Below, in pieces: positions 56,370 through 64,000 of a stretch of DNA of 64,000 nt. The DNA comes from Streptomyces fumanus. GTDB lineage: Bacteria > Actinomycetota > Actinomycetes > Streptomycetales > Streptomycetaceae. The DNA is taken from the NCBI RefSeq assembly GCF_014655295.1, contig NZ_BNBI01000002.1:434001-498000 (forward strand), written 5' to 3'. The stretch's first letter is position 1, and each line of letters begins with the position of its first letter. A model generated the notes under the pieces. That model ran no database searches, was not told the DNA's origin, and worked only from the letters and a program-made list of their open reading frames with translations. The position numbers were made by a program, and so were the translations under genes.

Positions 56370-56909
56370 ATGGATACGGAGAAAGCCGCGTACGTGGCGG
56401 AAGAGCTGGATGCATACGCCCACTGGTTGGCGGCACCGAATCCATCGGCTAATGCGAGTTTCCTGGCGTTGACCCTGTTCGCCGAGTGCGGCAATGCGGC
56501 CCGCATCGCGCGAGACACGGTGTCAGCGTTCCTGCGCGGCGTCATCACGGGCGATGTGGTGTATGACGCCCGGCTGGCCGTTTCGGAGCTGGTGGCCAAT
56601 GTGGTGAATCACTCTGTGCCGGACAGCCATCGGTCCAGGCCCGGCGGTTCCCGCCGTATGGACGTGACGTTCAAGCTCTTCCCGAAGTGGCTCTTCATCG
56701 GTGTAACCGATGAGGACTCGACTCCTCCGCTTCTGCCGATGGGTGACGCGCTCTGCCCGGAACTGGTGGGAGAACTGACCGAGGCGGTCGTGCCGGACAG
56801 TGGCCGGGGGCTGATGATCACCCAACGCATGGCGGCGGCGGTGTGGTGGACGGCAGAAGAGAGCGGAGGCAAGACGGTTTGGTGTCGTTTTGACCTGGAC
56901 GACAACTGA
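56370..56909 (+). CDS. RsbW-like ATP-binding protein (anti-sigma kinase fold)
   Basis: A 179-residue GHKL protein of the RsbW/SpoIIAB type common in streptomycetes: N-box RLAVSELVANVVNHS (about residues 72-86), G1 region VTDEDSTPP, and G2 DSGRGLMITQRMAAAVWW. Could bind a sigma or anti-anti-sigma factor; none is nearby. ATG 56370 (or GTG 56367) has AAGGGG upstream. Divergent from the XRE gene. Confidence 0.85.
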   Translation: MDTEKAAYVAEELDAYAHWLAAPNPSANASFLALTLFAECGNAARIARDTVSAFLRGVITGDVVYDARLAVSELVANVVNHSVPDSHRSRPGGSRRMDVTFKLFPKWLFIGVTDEDSTPPLLPMGDALCPELVGELTEAVVPDSGRGLMITQRMAAAVWWTAEESGGKTVWCRFDLDDN

Positions 56910-57246
56910 TCACCGATGACTTCCGGGCCTTCGTCCTGTGACTACTTCCACGCGATCGGGAGTGGGCGGGGGACCGGAAGCGGCTGGAGTCTGACCCCTC
57001 TGGCCAACGGAGCGCGGCCTCTTGCGCCGGGAACCACCAGGCTCCCCTGATCCAGGGTGGGAGGTCGCGCTTCACAACCCCATACCGAGACCGGGCCACC
57101 CCATCAGCCCTGAGAAGCGAAGGGTGGCCCGGCTGGGAACACGGCGGTTCCCGGTGCCTGATGGTACCGGGGCCGTCGTGCTGCATTCCGGCCCTCGTGA
57201 AAAGAAGTTGATGCTCCGTTAGCGAGGCACGGCAGAGGTGGACGCG
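56910..57246. other. Interval with a chain of hairpins
   Basis: No gene supported. It contains CCGGGCCACCC/GGGTGGCCCGG (57091-57132), GGGAAC/GTTCCC (57135-57152) and CCGGT/ACCGG (57151-57170). The first fits a terminator for the ATPase gene. Confidence 0.5.
57091..57132 (+). terminator. Hairpin after the RsbW-like gene
   Basis: Perfect 11-base arms around a 20-base loop; first of three consecutive hairpins. Confidence 0.5.
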
Positions 57247-57546
57247 ATGGTTGGCGCGGGTAAGGACTGGCGCGGTGATGGGCTCGACAGTCCCACAGAC
57301 GTGGGCTCCGGCCTCTGGGTGCCGGGAGTCGATTACGTGGCCGGCTGGCAGGTCGCACGTGCGGCGGCGGACCGGCTGAACAGGGCGCTCCTCGGCGTGG
57401 GTTTCGAGTTGTCCGGGGTGCGGGCCGTCGCTGCCACGGATGAGGACGGGCGCGGGGTCGTCCGTCTGGCTGGCCGACCTGCTGACGTTGATCGGCTTGC
57501 CATGCTCCTGGAGTCACGCGGCCAGGGCGACGGTGGTGCGCGGTGA
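57247..57546 (+). CDS. Small hypothetical protein
   Basis: A 99-residue protein (MVGAGKDWRGDGLDSPTDV...) with a mixed alpha/beta pattern (GWQVARAAADRLNRALLGVGFELSGVRAVAATDEDGRGVVRLAGRPADVDRLAMLLE), no known motif. ATG 57247 follows AGAGG; GTG 57238 is an alternative. Codon use is normal for Streptomyces, supporting that it is real. Small proteins like this often sit beside RsbW-like genes in streptomycetes. Confidence 0.65.
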   Translation: MVGAGKDWRGDGLDSPTDVGSGLWVPGVDYVAGWQVARAAADRLNRALLGVGFELSGVRAVAATDEDGRGVVRLAGRPADVDRLAMLLESRGQGDGGAR

Positions 57547-57615
57547 TGGGGGCCGTCATCGGTGAGCGGGGACGGTGGGCACGTCGCCGGGTGGAGAGAC
57601 TTTGGGCGGGAGCTG

Positions 57616-57728
57616 CCATGGGGCGAGTGAACAGGGGGCCTTACGCTCGCCCGGCGAATCGGGCAGGCACTGGTGCTGCCCGCGTTTGTGCCCGATGGGC
57701 CCCCTGTTCTTCGAGGCTCGCCCCATGG
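57616..57728. repeat. Large imperfect palindrome with inner hairpin
   Basis: CCATGGGGCGAG (57616-57627) pairs with CTCGCCCCATGG (57717-57728), and AACAGGGGGCC (57630-57640) with GGCCCCCTGTT (57698-57708); an eight-base bulge lies on the right arm only. The enclosed segment forms CGGGCAG/CTGCCCG (57660-57682). Such folds fit a single-strand origin, transfer locus or RNA regulator. Confidence 0.6.
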
Positions 57729-57895
57729 TGGCTGCCTAAAGCCTCGGAGGCCGGCGACCCCCGGCCCACCACGCCTCGGGCTCTGGCGGCCGATCGACGC
57801 CGTGCCTTCCTGGGTGTGCCGTGGTGCGGGGCGTCCGGCGACCGGACGGGACCGGCGGCCACGCCGCACGCCCGGCCGGGGCGGCCGGGCGGCCC

Positions 57896-57914
57896 GGCGC
57901 GCCGCAGGCGCGCC
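57896..57914 (-). terminator. Terminator of the GntR gene
   Basis: GGCGCGCC repeated with a GCA spacer, forming an 8-base stem, 43 bp downstream of the GntR stop on the minus strand. Confidence 0.5.
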
Positions 57915-57956
57915 CTTGAGGAAGTGAAGACGGTTTCGACCGATCATCGCCGCCGG

Positions 57957-58736
57957 TCAGGCGAGGGCGCGTCGGGTGGTCTGTTTCTCGGCGGTGATCC
58001 GGTAGGCGAGTTCGGCGTGGTCCGCTCCGATGCGGAGTTCTTCGAGGATCAGAGGGCGGTCGTCGGTGCCGTGCGTGACGCGGGACAGGTGCAGGATCGG
58101 GGTCGCGTCGGTGAGCTGGAGCGTGGTGCGCTCGTCGGGCAGGGGCATGTGGGCCCGTACCGTCTCCGACCACCACAGCTTGTGCCCGGCCTGGACGAGC
58201 AGCCGGTACAGCGCTTCCGGGTGCTGCCCCGGATCCTCCGCCAGCGGTGGCACGGACTCGGCGACCTCGAAGGGGATCAGCGTCCGGTGGGTCGCGCGGG
58301 TGCCGCTGGTGGGGTCGATGAGCAGCCGGTCGCAGCCGAACAAGGCCTCTTCCTCGCCCAGCTTGAGCAATCGGCCGGTGGTCTCCGTGGTCCGGGCGCG
58401 GTAGGTGCTCGGAGTCTCGACTTCTTTCCATACGTCGCCACCCGGCATGGCGAACTGTCCGCCCGTGGCGTGCTTGATCCGGCGTTCGAGGGTGAGCGAT
58501 GGCTGCCCGGCGGACCGTACGAAGCTGCCCTTGCCGTGTCGTACGTTGACCAGCCCTTCCGTCCGCAGAGCGGCGATCGCGTTGCGGACCGTGGGTCGGG
58601 AAACGCCGTAGCGGGCCATGAGCTGGGCTTCGGACGGAAGCAGGGAGTCCGGGGCGAACTCGCCCGACTGGATCGCCTCTCGGATGGCGGCGGCGACCTG
58701 CTGGTAGAGGGCTCCGGGGCGCTGGATCTCGGACAT
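57957..58736 (-). CDS. GntR-family regulator, KorSA-like
   Basis: A 259-residue HutC-subfamily GntR regulator: HTH LYQQVAAAIREAIQSGEFAPDSLLPSEAQLMARYGVSRPTVRNAIAALRTEGLVNVRHGKGSFVR (residues 9-73) and a UTRA ligand domain with PLAEDPGQHPEALYRLL and the end LAYRITAEKQTTRRALA. In pSAM2-type elements KorSA represses the transfer activator and itself. ATG 58736 with GGAG upstream gives MSEIQRPG; the frame extends to 58808. The 58737-58903 interval to the divergent gene should hold its operator. Confidence 0.9.
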   Translation of the reverse strand: MSEIQRPGALYQQVAAAIREAIQSGEFAPDSLLPSEAQLMARYGVSRPTVRNAIAALRTEGLVNVRHGKGSFVRSAGQPSLTLERRIKHATGGQFAMPGGDVWKEVETPSTYRARTTETTGRLLKLGEEEALFGCDRLLIDPTSGTRATHRTLIPFEVAESVPPLAEDPGQHPEALYRLLVQAGHKLWWSETVRAHMPLPDERTTLQLTDATPILHLSRVTHGTDDRPLILEELRIGADHAELAYRITAEKQTTRRALA

Positions 58737-58784
58737 CTCGGCATCTCCGGGTCTTAGTCGTAGGCACGTCGCACGCGCGACATC

Positions 58785-58846
58785 ACTCGTCAGCATAAGT
58801 AGTTGCACTCATGCCGTACAGGACTCCAGACTCATAACTCGTTAGG
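58785..58846. promoter_or_regulatory. Direct repeats in the KorSA-like control region
   Basis: ACTCGTCAG (58785-58793) and ACTCGTTAGG (58837-58846), 52 bp apart, in the divergent promoter region. Possible GntR operators. Confidence 0.35.
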
Positions 58847-58903
58847 ACAAGTGACGTCCCAATGAGCGTCGGGCGTCTCGATGGGCCAGGGAGGCCACAG
58901 ATC

Positions 58904-59254
58904 ATGCAGTCCATTCCCGTGGACACGGCGCGCCTCGGCGTGCTGCGGTGCGCGATCGCGCCCGAAGTGAAGCTCAGCAACCCCGAGACACAGGAGGTGA
59001 AGAAGGACCGGGACGGCAATCCGGTCTACACGGTGGCCGTCACCGTGCGGCAGGACCGGCGGCGGATCTCCGTCATCGAGATCGCGGTGAGCGGTGAACC
59101 CAAGGGCATCGATGAAGGCCAGATCGTCAAAGTCACCGGCCTGACCGCCTTCGCCTGGTCGATGGGTGACCGGCACGGGGTCAGCTTCCGCGCCGATGCC
59201 ATCACCCCCGTACATGGCACGGCGACGGCACACGGCAAGGGCGGTGACGCGTAA
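58904..59254 (+). CDS. Conserved AICE small protein upstream of tra
   Basis: A 116-residue protein beginning MQSIPVDTARLGVLRCAIAPEVKLSNPETQEVKKDRDG, a block recognised in many Streptomyces integrative elements just before the FtsK-like tra gene. It has a beta-rich fold (VYTVAVTVRQDRRRISVIEIAVSGEPKGI). Function not established; probably a DNA-binding or regulatory accessory. ATG 58904 has GGGAGG nine bases upstream. The stop overlaps the tra start (TAATG), giving coupling. Confidence 0.8.
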   Translation: MQSIPVDTARLGVLRCAIAPEVKLSNPETQEVKKDRDGNPVYTVAVTVRQDRRRISVIEIAVSGEPKGIDEGQIVKVTGLTAFAWSMGDRHGVSFRADAITPVHGTATAHGKGGDA

Positions 59255-60555
59255 TGGGACCCGTCGTCTTCGCCCTCGCCCTCGCCGTCCTGGCCTGGGT
59301 CGTCGTCGTCGGGGACCTGATGCGCCGGCACCGTCCCGTCTGGCACTGGTACCTCGTCGGCTACCCGGCGGCAGCCTGGCGGGTGCTGCTCACCTGGCGG
59401 CGGATCGCGGTCCTCAACGACCTCGCGGTGTCCCGGCTCCCGGCGCGCACGCTGGTCGGGCATCTGCTGGTCAAGGGCGACCCGGTGCGGCCCGTCGTGC
59501 CGCGGATCTCGTTCCCGCGCCCCACACGCACGGGAATGAGCGTGACAGTAAGGCTGCACGCGGGGCAGACCCCGGCAACGTACATGCAGGCGGCCGATGC
59601 CCTGGTTCACGCGTGGAAAGTCCACGCGGTCCGGGTCACCTCCCCGGAACGCGGACTCGTGCTGCTCACCGCCATGGCCGAAGATCCGCTCCAGCGTCCC
59701 GGCTTAGCCAGCGCACCGGCCGAACTGCTCTCCGCGCTCATCGGCGCGCTGGAGAGCGGTGGGGCGTGGGTGATGAACCTGCGCCTGGTCCCGCACTGGC
59801 TGATCACCGGGTCCACCCGCTCGGGCAAGTCCACCCTGCTGGCCCGACTGATCACCCAGCTCGCGCCGCAACCCGTCGCCCTGGTCGCCATCGACTGCAA
59901 AGGCGGCATAGAACTCGGTCTGTTCGCCTCACGCCTGAGCGCACTGGCCACCTGCCGACGCGAAGCAGTCGCCGTACTGACCGCCCTGGTCATCGACATG
60001 CAGGAGCGCATGAACGCCTGCCGGGTCGCCGGAGTCCGTTCCATCTGGGAGCTGCCGGACAGGATGCGCCCGGTCCCGGTCGTCGTCCTGGTCGACGAAA
60101 TCGCGGAACTGTACCTGTCCGACGGCACCCGCCAGAGCAAAGCGGAAGCCGAACAGTGCTCCACGCTGCTGCTCCGCATCGCGCAACTGGGGGCCGCGCT
60201 CGGTCTGCACCTGGTCGTCGCAGGCCAACGCGTCGGATCCGACCTCGGCCCCGGCGTCACCGCCTTGCGAGCGCAGCTCGGCGGCCGGATCTGCCACCGG
60301 GTCAACGACCCCGGTACCGCCGAAATGACCTTGGGCGACCTGAACAAGGATGCCGTCGCGGTCGCCCAAGCCATCACCGCCGAAGAACGCGGCGTGGCCG
60401 TGTGCACCGGTCCGGACGGCGGATGGAGCCGCGCCCGCTCCCATCTCACCCCCACCGACGAAGCCGTGGCGAGCGCCCGGAAGTACTCCGGCATGACTCC
60501 CCACCTGCCCGCTGTAGATCGTGCCCTGACGGCGCTGGAAGGAGACGGCGAGTGA
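59254..60555 (+). CDS. FtsK/SpoIIIE-like conjugal DNA translocase TraSA
   Basis: A 433-residue double-stranded DNA translocase of the TraB/TraSA type that moves the element between mycelia without nicking. N-terminal membrane helix VVFALALAVLAWVVVVGDL; Walker A GSTRSGKST (about residue 187); KGGIELG segment; Walker B VVLVDEIAELYLSDGTRQSK (about 275); GADLG-like GQRVGSDLGPGVTALRAQLGGRICHRVNDPGTAEMTLGD. It overlaps the start of the next gene (GTGA), so the module is translated as one block. Confidence 0.93.
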   Translation: MGPVVFALALAVLAWVVVVGDLMRRHRPVWHWYLVGYPAAAWRVLLTWRRIAVLNDLAVSRLPARTLVGHLLVKGDPVRPVVPRISFPRPTRTGMSVTVRLHAGQTPATYMQAADALVHAWKVHAVRVTSPERGLVLLTAMAEDPLQRPGLASAPAELLSALIGALESGGAWVMNLRLVPHWLITGSTRSGKSTLLARLITQLAPQPVALVAIDCKGGIELGLFASRLSALATCRREAVAVLTALVIDMQERMNACRVAGVRSIWELPDRMRPVPVVVLVDEIAELYLSDGTRQSKAEAEQCSTLLLRIAQLGAALGLHLVVAGQRVGSDLGPGVTALRAQLGGRICHRVNDPGTAEMTLGDLNKDAVAVAQAITAEERGVAVCTGPDGGWSRARSHLTPTDEAVASARKYSGMTPHLPAVDRALTALEGDGE

Positions 60556-60749
60556 TCAGCGAAGGTACAGCGTTCACGTTCGCGGTGATCTTCGGAATCA
60601 TCACCGTCCTCCTCGTGCGCTCCCGCGACGTGCGCGCCTGGGAAGCGGTCTGCGTCGGCCTCTTCGGCCTCTACCTCGGTCAGACCCCGGTGCTCTTCAC
60701 CGTGCACGGACTCGTCACCTGGGTCATCAGCGGCTTCTCCCACACCTGA
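60552..60749 (+). CDS. Small Spd-like membrane protein
   Basis: A 65-residue protein (MISEGTAFTFAVIFGIITVLLVRSRDVRAWEAVCVGLFGLYLGQTPVLFTVHGLVTWVISGFSHT) with two helices, overlapping the tra stop by four bases. It resembles the small Spd proteins needed for intramycelial spread of AICE and plasmids. Confidence 0.78.
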   Translation: MISEGTAFTFAVIFGIITVLLVRSRDVRAWEAVCVGLFGLYLGQTPVLFTVHGLVTWVISGFSHT

Positions 60750-60771
60750 CCAGCGAAGGGAACACACGGCC

Positions 60772-60885
60772 ATGCCCATGCCGCGCGTGAGGTGCCCCCA
60801 CTGCAAGGGCGACGGTGCCCGCAGGACCTGGACCGGACGACAGCGGCGCTGCCGCGTCTGCCGGGGCACGGGGACCATCCGCTGA
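60772..60885 (+). CDS. Small zinc-ribbon protein
   Basis: A 37-residue protein with two CxxC pairs (CPHCKGDGARRTWTG and CRVCRGTGTIR), giving a DnaJ-type or single zinc-ribbon. ATG 60772 (or 60778) with AAGGG upstream. It lies between the Spd-like and rep genes, where AICEs often carry such a protein. Confidence 0.78.
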   Translation: MPMPRVRCPHCKGDGARRTWTGRQRRCRVCRGTGTIR

Positions 60886-60931
60886 ACCCGTACCCACCAC
60901 CACCGACCCGACCGCACAAGGAGTGATTTCC

Positions 60932-62415
60932 ATGACCGACCGCCCGCCGGCACCCATCACCCGTGCCGCTACGGCGGCCCACCCCGGAAGGTCACCACCA
61001 TCACCCCGCAGGACACCCCGGCTGACCGGCGCGCCGTCCTCGACCGCACGGCGCGCCTGCGTCAGCTCCCCGAAGCAGACCGCGACGCCATCCGGCTCGC
61101 ACAGGATCCGCACTTCTCCCGCTGGCTGGAGCAGGTCGCCGCGACCGGCGGCTGTGCCCACCCCGTCCACCTGTCCGGCTCGACCACCACCCTGGACGGC
61201 ACAACCGGCGAGATCCTCCACCACTACGACACCCGCAACGAACCGGGCGAACGTCTCCTCGTCCGGTGCCGCAACCGACGAGCGGCCGTCTGCCCCGCCT
61301 GCTCCCGCCTCCACGCGGGCGACACCTTCCACCTCGTCCGCGTGGGCCTCCTCGGCGGCAAGAACGTCCCCAGCACTGTCCGCCAACGCCCCCGACTCTT
61401 CATCACCCTCACCGCGCCGTCCTTCGGGCCCGTCCACCGAGCCGTAGAACGATGCCGTCCGCGCCGCGACGGTACGAGGTGCGAACACGGCCGGCCGCTC
61501 GGCTGCGGCACCTTCCACGCTCCGGACGACCCTGTCGTCGGACAACCGCTCTGCGGCGACTGCTACGACTACACGGCCCACGTGCTCTGGCACGCACACG
61601 CCTCCGAACTGTGGGACCGCTTCGTGATCGACGTACGGCGTCGCCTCGCCTCCTCCGCCGGACTCGTACAGTCCCGCTTCGCCCAGCACGCCCGACTGTC
61701 CTTCGCGCGGATCGCGGAGTATCAGAAGCGGGCGGCCGTCCACGTACACGCTGTCGTACGTCTCGACGGACCGGACGGGCCCACCGACACGCCCCCGGCC
61801 TGGGCCACTGACGACCGGCTCACCCGCGCCGTGCAAGCCTCAGCTCGTCGGGCCACCGTCCGCACCGCCTACAGCCCGGCCGTGGGCGAACTGGTGTCGC
61901 GCTGGGGCGCTCAGATCGACGTTCGCGCGCTGCAAGCCGGCGACGACGCATCCGGTGATGATGCCGTAGCCGCGTACGTCGCCAAGTACGTCACCAAGGG
62001 GGCGAGCGAAACCGGCGCCGGTGCCGATCACGCGCTCACCGCCTGGGCAGACATCGACGCAGCCTCCGTCACCACGCACGTACGCACTCTGATGCGCACC
62101 TGCTGGCGCCTCGGTGGTCTCCCGGAGTATCAGCACCTGCGCCTGCGCGCCTGGGCCCACACTCTCGGCTACCGAGGCCACATTCTGACCAAATCTCGTG
62201 CGTACTCCACCACGTACGCGGCACTGCGCGCCGAACGCGCTCGCCACGTCGGCCAAGAGGCCATGTCCGCGGCGCTCACCGAACGGCACTGGCGTTACGT
62301 CGGCTCTGGCCATACCCCTGGTGCGGCCCTGATCGCGGCTGGCATCGCGGAGGACATCGCACAGTGTCGTGCTGCGGCAGAGGACGCCTTCAGAGCCGGC
62401 GGTGATGCCGTCTGA
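60932..62415 (+). pseudogene. RepSA-like rolling-circle replication initiator, frameshifted
   Basis: ATG 60932 has an excellent AAGGAG upstream and reads MTDRPPAPITRAATAAHPG. The homologous body continues in another frame: TTITPQDTPADRRAVL... FSRWLEQVAATGGCAHPVHLSG..., with CxxC cysteines (RRAAVCPACSRLHAGDTFHLV), the HUH motif HVHAVVR and the catalytic YVAKYVTK. No ATG, GTG or TTG exists in the body frame before GTG 61342, inside conserved sequence. One base appears lost in CACCCCGGAAGG near 60982-60990, by mutation or by reading error. The intact gene would encode about 490 residues for excised-element replication. Confidence 0.82.
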
Positions 62416-62456
62416 CGACGCAGAGAGACGAGCGGGGAAGGGCGGACGCTGAGGAC

Positions 62457-62582
62457 GTGGCAGCAAGGGCGTGGATCGAGCGTCAGCTACGCGAGTCTCC
62501 CCCGCTCTCCGACGAACAGTTGCGGAGCGTGGGGGAGATCCTGGGCCTCCACCTCACTCGGAGGTCTTCCACACCGGCTTGA
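62457..62582 (+). CDS. Small hypothetical protein overlapping the integrase 3' end
   Basis: A 41-residue frame from GTG 62457 (MAARAWIERQLRESPPLSDEQLRSVGEILGLHLTRRSSTPA). It has an amphipathic helical pattern seen in short proteins found after rep in AICEs. Its last 29 bases overlap the end of the serine recombinase gene on the other strand. Confidence 0.5.
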   Translation: MAARAWIERQLRESPPLSDEQLRSVGEILGLHLTRRSSTPA

Positions 62583-64000
62583 GCAGATCGGGATCGAACG
62601 CCTTGTTGCCCTTGCCACCTGGTACGGCGATCACCGCACTGAGTACCTTCTTCATAGCCTCGCGCTTCTGCGTGAGCGTCTTGCCTGCCCACGACTTCCT
62701 GACGTCGTCCTGGGCCTCCTCTGCCTCCGCCTTGAGTGCTTCGTGAGCCTTCTGGTCGGCTCTCAGCTCCTTGATCCGCCGTTCGAGGACGGGGAGGTTA
62801 CGAAAGAACGCCTCATCGTCGATGTCCGTGTCCTCATCGTCGTGCCAGCGGCGTTCCAGTTCCCTGCGGCTCTGGAGCGCGCGCTCCAGAGCTTCCGCCT
62901 TGTCCCAGTCCGGCACGTCCTGGGCCCTGGTCGCCGCGTCATGCTCCAGTTTGGCGATCACCAACTCTTCGATGATCTCGTCCGTCTTGTCGCCGCGCTT
63001 GTAGGTCTTGTTGCACCCACCGTCCACGGTCTTCTTGCACATGTAGGCGTGCCGGTACTTGAGCCAGTCGTTCGCCTTGATGCCGATCATCTTGTTGTTG
63101 CAGATGCTGCCGTCTTCCAGGACGTTGCCGCACCGGAGGATGTTGGTCAGCAGGTACTTGTGGACCAGGCCACCACGTGGCGACCCCTTGCCCTGGCCGC
63201 GCTCTCTGATCTTGGCGGTGACGGCGAACCACTGATTCGGGGTGATGATCGCGGCCCACTCGCCCACGATGGGCTGATCATCACCGTCCCGGACGATCTC
63301 ACCGTTGATCTCGCGGTAGCCGCAGAGCCTCGCATTCAACAGCACCTGCTTGACCGTCTGGTACTGGAACGGATTCCCGCGACTCGTGATGAAGCCGGCT
63401 TCCTTCCACCGTCGCGTGATCTCCGAGATCGACGCCCCGGCGATCACGTCGTGTACGGCGGTACGGATGGCGTCGGCCTCGTCCGGGCGCAGCGTCACCT
63501 TGTCGTCCTCCCACCCGAAGGGACGCCAGGCCGAAACGGACTGCCCGCGAATCGCCCGGCTGCGGTGACTGTTCCGGCTCCTCCGCTGCTTCTTCCTCGT
63601 CTCGCTGAGGGACATGGCGACCCCCACGAGCCCCTTGATCTCGAACCCCTCGGCGTACAGGTCCTGGACGCCGTTCGAGTCGTGATAGACGCGTCCCTCG
63701 TGTGAGGTGAACGCCTTCAGGTATCGCTCCCAGTCACTCGGTCGCCGGTGCAGGCGGTCGTCGTTGACGGCCATGACACCGTGTATCGGGTATCCCTCGG
63801 GCGTTGCTCCTGCCGCAAGATCGGCCAACAACTGCTCATAGTCATCCCGTACGACGCTCTCCTTGCTCGCGCTCTTGTCGTTGTCCGTATAGCGGTAGAC
63901 GATCAGCCATCCGAGCCGGCGGGCAGCCTCGGCCATGTCCCGGTGCTGGTCCTCGATGCCGTGGGCGTCTTTCACACGGCCATCGAACGAGATGCGCGCG
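62554..64000 (-). CDS. Large serine recombinase (integrase), N-terminus beyond window
   Basis: At least 481 residues are visible; the gene runs off the right edge. The reading frame continues upstream of GTG 63975 into ARISFDGRVKDAHGIEDQHRDM, so the catalytic Ser codon is 63988-63990. The resolvase domain follows (VMAVNDDRLHRRPSDWERYLKAFTSH), then the recombinase DNA-binding domain (FGWEDDKVTLRPDEADAIRTAVHDVIAG), a zinc ribbon with C..C...C..C (LRCGNVLEDGSICNN; YMCKKTVDGGCNKTYKRGD) and a C-terminal coiled coil. It integrates and excises the AICE at a site not yet seen. It is unusual for an AICE, where most integrases are tyrosine enzymes. Confidence 0.93.
   Translation of the reverse strand, partial: ARISFDGRVKDAHGIEDQHRDMAEAARRLGWLIVYRYTDNDKSASKESVVRDDYEQLLADLAAGATPEGYPIHGVMAVNDDRLHRRPSDWERYLKAFTSHEGRVYHDSNGVQDLYAEGFEIKGLVGVAMSLSETRKKQRRSRNSHRSRAIRGQSVSAWRPFGWEDDKVTLRPDEADAIRTAVHDVIAGASISEITRRWKEAGFITSRGNPFQYQTVKQVLLNARLCGYREINGEIVRDGDDQPIVGEWAAIITPNQWFAVTAKIRERGQGKGSPRGGLVHKYLLTNILRCGNVLEDGSICNNKMIGIKANDWLKYRHAYMCKKTVDGGCNKTYKRGDKTDEIIEELVIAKLEHDAATRAQDVPDWDKAEALERALQSRRELERRWHDDEDTDIDDEAFFRNLPVLERRIKELRADQKAHEALKAEAEEAQDDVRKSWAGKTLTQKREAMKKVLSAVIAVPGGKGNKAFDPDLLKPVWKTSE

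Larger units (their letters stand above)
57547..57956. other. Structured non-coding interval beside the AICE regulator
   Basis: No gene supported; a forward open frame here is a shadow of the GntR gene. It contains the large imperfect palindrome 57616-57728 and the GGCGCGCC hairpin 57896-57914, which probably terminates GntR transcription. GC-rich low-complexity sequence fills the rest. Confidence 0.55.
49692..64000. mobile_element. Accessory island containing an AICE (right end beyond window)
   Basis: Everything from here to the right edge is foreign in style: a low-GC two-gene unit, regulators of island type, and a full AICE set (GntR, FtsK-like Tra, Rep, serine recombinase). The left junction is uncertain, either just after thiC or near 53500-57000. 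No tRNA gene or attachment-site repeat could be seen. From memory S. coelicolor also carries an integrated element near this locus; that should be checked. Confidence 0.6.

Noticed and set aside
57543..58757. Long forward frame across the GntR gene
   Set aside because: It is antisense to a well-supported GntR regulator; GC-rich DNA keeps such frames open by chance.
61342..62415. Rep gene taken as complete from GTG 61342
   Set aside because: Conserved Rep sequence, including a cysteine motif, lies upstream in the same frame, and a strong start is present at 60932 in another frame.

Overview
This window is GC-rich actinobacterial chromosome, almost certainly Streptomyces. The gene order yidC-jag-rsmG-parA-parB ... 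trxA-trxB-anti-sigma-sigM-pseudokinase-murJ is the classic segment beside oriC, and the sporulation pair ssgR-ssgA is a Streptomyces signature. A second strong marker is the centromere: ten exact 14-base parS sites (GTTTCACGTGAAAC) and three one-mismatch versions lie between positions 1697 and 47748. The species cannot be fixed from sequence alone.

Layout. Positions 1-5470 hold the end of yidC, jag, rsmG, the parAB segregation operon, a GNAT enzyme and thioredoxin. Positions 5513-15059 run leftward on the minus strand: DUF6049 protein, MurJ flippase, membrane pseudokinase, SigM-type ECF sigma factor with its overlapping anti-sigma factor, and thioredoxin reductase. This links redox control with cell-wall assembly. 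Positions 15263-28212 carry CCA-adding enzyme, a membrane protein, an MFS exporter, inositol-phosphate synthase with its PadR regulator, a bifunctional penicillin-binding protein, a GT87 mannosyltransferase-like protein, an alanine racemase-like PLP protein and FemX. Positions 28486-33633 hold rpsF-ssb-rpsR-rplI, a MATE exporter and the replicative helicase dnaB, which is preceded by a cluster of DnaA-box sequences. Positions 33805-44055 are mostly small metabolic and regulatory genes (serine hydrolase, acetyltransferases, MarR/MFS pair, haem-binding protein, Nudix, LysR, cystathionine lyase family, tyrosine phosphatase, holin-like protein, cupin, DUF5326). Positions 44251-49645 hold ssgR, ssgA, a YibE/F membrane protein and riboswitch-controlled thiC.

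After the thiC terminator the sequence changes character. Positions 49692-64000 are an accessory island. It starts with a low-GC two-gene unit: a three-helix membrane protein and a 1021-residue protein joining an HD domain to an Hsp90-like ATPase. Then come an aminoglycoside-phosphotransferase-fold protein, an XRE-TPR regulator and an RsbW-like ATPase. The right part is an actinomycete integrative and conjugative element (AICE): GntR/KorSA regulator, small conserved transfer-associated protein, FtsK-like TraSA, small membrane and zinc-ribbon proteins, RepSA-type rolling-circle initiator and a large serine recombinase running off the right edge. The rep gene appears to carry a one-base frameshift near 60980-60990.

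Most interesting points: (1) the HD-Hsp90 plus membrane-protein pair as a candidate defence or stress system; (2) parS sites that double as the stems of terminator palindromes between convergent genes, and a parS-like hairpin inside the thiC TPP riboswitch; (3) six DnaA-box-like sites in 89 bp upstream of dnaB; (4) the broken rep; (5) a large structured palindrome beside the AICE regulator.
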